From Catenaria anguillulae PL171 (lineage: Eukaryota > Blastocladiomycota > Blastocladiomycetes > Blastocladiales > Catenariaceae), in assembly GCA_002102555.1 (NCBI GenBank), contig MCFL01000058.1, forward strand, positions 93,129 to 157,128: 64,000 nt of DNA. Direction: 5' to 3'. Below are positions 58,345 through 64,000 of the stretch, piece by piece; within the stretch, counting starts at the first letter, position 1; each line of letters begins with the position of its first letter. Made by a program: the position numbers and the translations under genes. Under the pieces are notes generated by a model that saw only the letters and a program-made list of their open reading frames with translations, did not search any database and was not told the origin of the DNA.

Positions 58345-60443
58345 TCAATCCGCCGAGTACCCGAGCTGCGTCCGGAACCAATGGTCGTACACCAACCTCG
58401 GGCCGCCAGTTGCCCACGCAATATCGTCGTAAGAATCGAAAAAATCTTGGTCAACGTCTTGCGGCATGGGTAGCGGCAGGCGCATTCCGATCCACCACTT
58501 GATTTGCTCGCTCGACAGGGAATAAATCGCGTTCTTGAACGCTGCCTCCGTGTACTTGAGGTCCAATCCAGACGAGCACCACCATTGCACAACGGCAAAC
58601 TGCCGGCATGGTTCGCTGCCGTCCATGTGCAACGAGTCCCAAACGAGTCCGTCCAGCGCCTGCTCCGAGGAGGCAAACGCTACATTTCGCGACTGGCATT
58701 GTGCCCGGATCCAGTCCAAGCAATTGATCTGGCAACCAACACTGGCGACATCCGCCAGCGCCGGGTTCTTGCCGTCCAAGAGTGCGTCAGCGGCTTCGCT
58801 CTTGTTCATCCACCACTCCAGCACGTCGATGATGCCGTGGTGCACAGCATGGTAGGTGGACTTGACAAGGTCGAACGGCAAAATGCGACCCAGCTCATCC
58901 CACCGCTCAAGCATGAAAAGCTCCTCGCACTCGTTGATCACCTGCGCACACTCTGCCGCGTGTAACGTGTAGCCGTCCTGCCTCATCCACCATTGCACCA
59001 TGAACGGCCAACCATCACAAGCAAGAGCCGTGTGCACGACATGCACCCAGTCGTACTTGAGCGGCAGACCGCTTCCATTGGAGCCACCATTGCAGAGCTT
59101 CGAGTTGAGCGTTTTCGGTCGCCACGACGAGTGCATCGTTACAGTCGTACACACGATCCATATCCCACGGCGGTGCTTCCAAATCTTGAGAAACTCGACA
59201 TCGCCGTTGGCGCTTGCCTCCACCACCATATTCTCCGAGTTGGGAATTGGCAAAGCTCGAGGTTTTGCATCCACCAATCAATCACCTGCTGATGCCCGTT
59301 TTTGCAGGCAAAGTCAAGTGCAAAGCCCTCCTTGACTTCCGATAACCATTCGGGCTCAATCTCGGGGCTTTCTGGGTCTGGCCCGTCGCCCTCGTCCCCC
59401 TCATCGTCACCATGGGCATCCCGAACGAGAAAATCAATCGGCGACTTGTGCTCCTTCCACCAATCAAGCACATGGACATGCCCTCTCGGCTCGCATACTC
59501 TGCCACATTAGGCATGACAAACTCGTGGCGCAACATCCACTCGAGCATGGGAATCACGGGGCCTCTGCCACCGATGGCCAAACTGCAAAGCCCGTCCATC
59601 CACCCTCGGCGAAACAGGTCCTCTTCTTCGTCAGCGTGCCCAACCGCCCAGGCATCCAACAATTGCACATTCCCGACTTCGCATATGGCCTCAACCACTG
59701 TTTCAGGGTCGCCATCTGTCGAAAATCCGGCCGTGAACCACAAGCCCGCAAACTGCACCTCGCGCTCGCCATTCGACTTGACGAGCCTAACAAGCTCGTC
59801 AGCGGAAAACGAGTCATGGCAAAATCGCCCAGGTCTGCCCGCGCCAGCCAATCGAGCGCATCCCACGCCTCGGCGTCGAGAGCCAGCTGCATTGGCGACT
59901 AGTCCCGGATTGGGTAATCACGGAGCTTTGGTGTCGGAAGGTTGGTTGTTTGCATCCACCAGTTGAGAACATCCACGCGATTGTGCTTCATTGCCGCGCA
60001 AACGTTGCGGCAATTGGAAACACATACTTGTGCAAATGCAGCCGCAACAATAAGCCCGTGCAGAGCCGGTCCGGGTGCGCGAGAATCAGTTCGTGACCGT
60101 TGGCGAGACGGGGGACAAAGACCTTGAGCATTTCCCGAGTTGGGCGGACAACGTTGAACGCAGAAAGTGTATGCTTTCGTAAAACATCGACTTGTCGCTC
60201 CGCGGCCCGGTTCCAGGCAGACATGATTGCGCGGTTCTGATAGGTTCGGGCGAGGGGTATGCGCGATGGGACGGCGACCAAGATGGATTCGATGATTTCG
60301 AGCGGCAAATGGGGTGCAGAAGGGAGGGGGTCGGCTGGATCGCGTTGGCGGCGACGAAGGGGGGCTCCTCCTCGGCGGCGGGCCGTGTGGCGGACTCGGC
60401 CCCGGGTGGACTGATTAGATTGGTCTTGGCTGGTAGACTGCAT
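58345..60443 (-). pseudogene. WW-repeat (divergent ankyrin-like) protein, copy 1, many frame breaks
   Basis: Paralogue of the next gene on the same strand. From ATG 60443 the N-terminus is basic, then LPLEIIESILVAVPSR, an F-box-like helix. Repeats of about 30-40 residues follow, each ending in a helix such as RVDVLNWWMQ, VIDWWMQNLEL, LEALQWWLQW, IIDVLEWWMNKSE and FAVVQWWCSSG. The frame changes about seven times (near 60010, 59895, 59820, 59480, 59250, 59170, 59060). The tandem copy has only one such change over the same length, so this copy may truly be decaying. Because other genes here show base-level gaps, a damaged but living gene remains possible. The repeats resemble degenerate ankyrin repeats; no substrate or partner is known. 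Confidence 0.55.
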
Positions 60444-60837
60444 TGCGGAATGTCCTTGCAAGCGTTGATGGTATATATGTATCCTAGCTGGTGACGTCGA
60501 TTTGGATATATATAGCGTTGATTTCCGTCGCTGTAGCTGTACCGATCAATGTCGCAATCCATCAAACGGAGCTGCGCGAGACAAACCACCAACGATGATG
60601 CAAGCAGCACCCCATACTTGTTGGTCCTGGAGGCTGGCTTGGTTTCTTCATGGACAAGAAGACAAACAAGCAAGAGATATACATATACATACATACAGAT
60701 GCCCACTCGAACTCAAATTGGATGAAACATAACAATACTTGGTACTGGGAACAGAATCAATCCATGTCAATCAAAAACAAGCGAACACCGACACATCCTA
60801 TTCGGTCCATTTCCTTTCCACTTTACACCTCAGCCAC
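60444..60837. other. Intergenic region between the two WW-repeat genes
   Basis: 394 bp. It contains the TATA-like elements of copy 1 and the AT-rich 3' flank of copy 2, including a short ACAT repeat near 60680-60700. Confidence 0.4.
60472..60514 (-). promoter_or_regulatory. TATA-like elements upstream of WW-repeat copy 1
   Basis: TATATAT at 60472-60478 and TATATATA at 60507-60514 lie about 29 and 64 bp before the ATG at 60443. The farther one is better placed for a TATA box with a short leader. Confidence 0.45.
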
Positions 60838-62963
60838 TCAATAGTTTGAGTAGTAGTACTCGTCGTAGTACTCATCTTCGAAATCAATTTTCAAACCAAA
60901 CGACTCCAAGCGAGAAATTATCTCCTCACCGCAACGCCGAACGGCAACCATTGCACACTTGCTCGAGTAGTTGACAGGCAGCTTCTTGTTGAGCCACCAC
61001 CTCAGCTCGCTGTTTGACAGGCAAAAGATGGCATTGCGAAACGCTGACGCGGAATACTTGAGTTCCATGCCCGACTCTACCCACCATTGGACCGTCTTGA
61101 GCTGTGCACACCCACCAGTAATGCCATTCGAAAAGGGTGCGTCCCAAAAAATGTCGTCCAGGGCATCTTCAGAGTATTGGAACTGATATCCGCGTTCCGC
61201 GCACAGCGCGCGAATCCACATCAAGCTGCGGACGGCGCACTTGGCACTGGCCGAATCGACCAACATCGTTGCGCCAGGGCGGAAGGCATTGGCAAGCGGG
61301 ATGGCGCTGTGCTTCCACCAATCAAGTACGTCAATGCGACAGTTATTCGCGGCATGGCGCAACGCGCTCGACGTGTTGAATGGCAATGGGCGGCCAATTT
61401 GATTCCAACGATTCAAAAGCTCGACGTTGTCACAGCGGTTGACCACTTTGGAGAGTGTGCTTTCGCACATCTCAAGATTGGATTGATTGATCCACCAGTC
61501 AACCATAACTTGAAACTGGTCGGCCTCGAGGGCCGCACGAAGCACAAGATCCTCGCTCGGCTCAAAATCCAAATTACTCTCGTTGATCCACCACTCAAGC
61601 ACCTCGATATGCCCACCCTTGGTCGCCGCACAAACTGCACGATCGCAATCATATGTGTCGGAACGCCCCAGCTCCTCCCACCGCACCTTCCAAGCCCGTA
61701 AGAACTGCAGGTCTCCACTCCCGCTCGCTTGATTGACCAACCGAACAGAGTTGGCATGGGCAGCAACTCCTCGTTTTCGCCCCACCAGTCAAGCACGTGC
61801 TGATGGTCATTGGCCCGAGCGAGCTCCAAGCACGACTTTTGGTCGTACTTGTGGCGGCAAAGCCAATCCGGCTCGACCCATCTGTACTTGTAATCGATGG
61901 GATCCAAATGCGGCCACTTGCGCGAGCGGCTTCCTCCGCTCCTTCTCTTCATCTCAAGCATCCTGTAGCTGAAATAATCCGGGTGATCGTGCCGTTCCTC
62001 CAAGATCTGCTCAATCAGATCCTTGTTCTCCTTCCACCACTCGAGCACGTCCAATTTGCCCGCCTCGCTCGCGTATTCCGCAACATTTGGCAAGTCCCAA
62101 TCTTGGGCGAGCATCCAATCCAGGATTGGCACGACCGGCCCCTGTCCTTGGATTGCAACCGAGCACAGCCGATCTTCCACGTCACACAAATCATAATGTG
62201 TTTGATACCACGCATCCAACACGGGCAAGCAACCAATCTCGAGCGCGGCCACGAGGACTGATTCGTCATACTCATCGACTTGGTAGCCCGCACGGAGCCA
62301 CAGCTCGACAAATTGCAGCTCGCGCTCGCCGCCGCACTGGATCAAGTCTACCAGAGCGGCATTGGACAGCGCCTTGTCGCAAATGGGCTTGAGGTCCGCT
62401 TGCGCGAGCCAATCCAGTGCGTCCCACGACCCGTTTTCCAACCCAGCAGACACAGGGTCTTGAGCAATCGCATGCTCCGTTGATTTTGGAATCGTAACCG
62501 CTTGAACCAACCATTCCAATACATCCACACGGTTGTACGCCATGGCGACATGCCACGCATCCTCGACATTGAACCGAAACCCTCTCTCATACAAGCGCTG
62601 CAAAAATTCGGCGCCAAAGCGATCCATATGTCCCACGATCAAGTCGAGGTGGTCGTGGAGTCGAGGGACAATGACTTTGGCAAACGGACGCGAGCATGAG
62701 CTCACATTCAGCACGGCCGCGCATTGCTTGTGAACTTTCTGGAGGTCTTTCGAGGGGTACTGGCCGATTTTGGAAAGCGGGCTAAGCAGCGGGACCTGAA
62801 TGAGAACGGCTTCAATGAGCTCGTGTGGCAAGGGTGGTGGGTTATCGGTGTCGGTGTCGGTGTCGGGTTGGTTTGAGTTTGAGTTGGGCGCGGGATGCGC
62901 GGGCGGCACGGCGGACGGCAGAATGGTCGCAGTCATGGGCTGGTCCATGGTATTTGGGTGCAT
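60838..62963 (-). CDS. WW-repeat (divergent ankyrin-like) protein, copy 2
   Basis: Begins at ATG 62963. A disordered lead with a DTDTDTD repeat is followed by PLPHELIEAVLIQVPLLSPL, an F-box-like helix. Then about a dozen repeats follow with the pattern hydrophobic helix, AxxxGxxxVLEWW: examples are AYNRVDVLEWLVQA, GSWDALDWLAQADL, GKLDVLEWWKENKD, HQHVLDWWGENEE, GHIEVLEWWINESN, FQVMVDWWINQSN, RIDVLDWWKHS and LKTVQWWVESGM. The frame is intact except for one step back at about 61755, where PMPT should continue into NSVRLVNQASGSG, giving roughly 709 residues. An F-box plus repeat layout would suit a substrate receptor of an SCF ubiquitin ligase, but the F-box is weak and this is inference. There is no signal peptide or membrane segment. 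Confidence 0.75.
62849..62868. repeat. GGTGTC tandem encoding (Asp-Thr)n
   Basis: Perfect hexanucleotide tandem on the plus strand, encoding DTDTDTD on the minus strand near the N-terminus of WW-repeat copy 2. Confidence 0.8.
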
Positions 62964-63530
62964 TGCTCGAGGTGTTATGCATGGAATGATTTTGCCGTGA
63001 AGTGGCCGTAACGTTACACAACTAGTTCAGACTTGAACTGGACAGCATGAAAGACCCGACTCCCTTTTTGTTGGTCGGTGTCAACCCAGAGCGAATATTA
63101 ATACAAGCCAGATTCAATGAAACTGAAAAGACAGACAATCAACAGTACACTATATTTCGATACTGGAATCGCCACGCTAGACATGGACGAACCAGGAATT
63201 GAAGAAGGAAGAGCGCCCGAGTGCCTGGCGCATCCCAGCCGTAGTGTACGACTCGGCGCAAGAGAACAAAACGATGGTGACATTGAAATGGAACGGGCGG
63301 AGATGAAGAACCAAAGTGGAGAAGGTAGAAGGGTGACAGGGAAATAAAGGGGCGAGAGGGGGGAAGGGGAATGACGGGTTCATTATCAATCAAAAATGAG
63401 TGGTAGCAGCGACATGACAAAGAAGGGAAGGTGGGGTGGGTAGGGTGAATGAGACAAGTACAGATAGAAAAACACTGAAGCAAGTGAGGAGAAAACTTGG
63501 CGGCGAGGATAAGCGCCTTGTTAAAACTCC
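62964..63530. other. Intergenic region between WW-repeat copy 2 and topoisomerase I
   Basis: 567 bp between two minus-strand genes. 63340-63480 is purine-rich on the plus strand, so pyrimidine/UTR-like on the transcribed strand. No gene is seen. Confidence 0.35.
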
Positions 63531-64000
63531 CAATCGGCATCCACATCCATGGCCCACTTGAACTTTTCGCGCAAAGTCTTGGGGAACATGCGCTCAATCG
63601 GCACCCCGTACTTCTTGCACCACGCGGCCGTGATCCTTGGGTCAAGTAGTTGATCTTGGATGTGCCCAGCGCCGTTGTCTTGTTCCGTCCTTGTCCGTCA
63701 TAGACACGCGCGTGGCCTCGATGCGTGCCGTCATTTGCTCCAACTTCTTTTCCAACTGCTCCACGGTCGGATCCTTCTTCTCCTTCTTTGGCAGCGCCTT
63801 GAGCGGCTTCTCGCCCGCGGCCTTGCGCTCCTCGTTCAGCTTTTCCAACTTCTTGGCGTCCTTTTCGGCCTCCTTCTCCTTCTCCGACTCCAAGTACGAT
63901 GCAATCCATTCCTCGTCCAAATCCGACTCGGGGTCCGTCAAGTCCTTGCGCTTGCGCTTGAGCTTGGGGTCTGCAGCGACAATCTGCCGCTTGATCTCGC
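63531..64000 (-). CDS. TOP1: DNA topoisomerase I (type IB), C-terminal part
   Basis: Relaxes supercoiled DNA through a transient 3'-phosphotyrosine. Only the C-terminus is in the window; the gene continues past 64000. A Lys/Glu-rich linker coiled coil ([20 protein letters not shown], then [20 protein letters not shown]) precedes the catalytic segment [14 protein letters not shown], whose Tyr is the nucleophile. The end follows: [20 protein letters not shown], then [13 protein letters not shown] and the stop at 63531-63533. Two one-base gaps interrupt it: near 63686 (TDKD to ENKTTAL) and near 63644 (NYL to DPRIT). The family is essentially invariant at both places, so these are almost certainly sequence errors. 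Confidence 0.93.

Noticed and set aside
1-64000. Transposons, retroelement fragments, tRNA or rRNA genes, CRISPR arrays
   Set aside because: I looked for reverse transcriptase, transposase and integrase motifs, terminal repeats, cloverleaf-like stretches and regularly spaced repeats and saw none.

Overview
The window comes from a flagellated (zoosporic) fungus, most likely a blastocladiomycete. The fungal side is clear: a Zn2Cys6-plus-PAS gluconeogenesis-type regulator, a SIP5-type RING protein, glyoxylate-cycle isocitrate lyase, a heat-shock factor, and many short introns of about 65-120 bp. The zoosporic side rests on genes that most non-flagellated fungi lack: three HCN/CNG-type channel genes in tandem, a kinesin-13 and a ZSWIM2-type ubiquitin ligase. 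Cyclic-nucleotide-gated channels have been described in Blastocladiella, which is why I favour that phylum; I cannot name the species.

Layout: 1-2937 (+) end of a large coiled-coil protein; 3017-5477 (-) ZSWIM2-like E3 ligase; 5806-9945 (+) VPS54; 10597-13978 (+) HSF; 14240-17594 (-) unknown 1090-residue protein; 18667-21582 (+) ankyrin protein; 22821-24587 (+) isocitrate lyase; 25607-26266 (-) membrane-anchored BAG-like protein; 26821-27693 (+) seven-segment membrane protein; 27880-38129 (-) three tandem channel genes; 38561-41345 (-) kinesin-13; 42416-44338 (-) SIP5-like; 44803-46848 (-) polytopic membrane protein with an RS-rich tail; 48898-49914 (+) protein-isoaspartate methyltransferase; 50199-51056 (-) AP-1 sigma; 52002-52666 (+) DUF4442 hotdog protein; 52935-56224 (-) Zn2Cys6/PAS regulator; 56850-58127 (+) sideroflexin; 58345-62963 (-) two tandem genes with WW-ended helical repeats; 63531-64000 (-) C-terminus of topoisomerase I.

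Functional links: VPS54 and AP-1 sigma both act in trans-Golgi/endosome traffic. Isocitrate lyase and the Zn2Cys6/PAS factor both belong to growth on C2/gluconeogenic carbon. The channels, kinesin-13 and ZSWIM2-like protein fit zoospore signalling and flagellar or microtubule biology. No operon logic applies.

The most unusual signals are: (1) three tandem channels with HCN/CNG architecture whose pore loops lack any recognisable selectivity-filter motif, one of which has also lost the cyclic-phosphate arginine; (2) an intron 5' splice-site preference for C at +4 (GTACGT/GTTCGT), seen in about 40 of 49 introns I could place; (3) a pair of WW-repeat genes. Many otherwise well-conserved genes carry one-base frame breaks, often beside G or C runs. 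These look like base-calling losses rather than gene death, and they limit how exactly several coding regions can be given. I found no transposons, viral remnants, tRNA/rRNA genes or CRISPR arrays.
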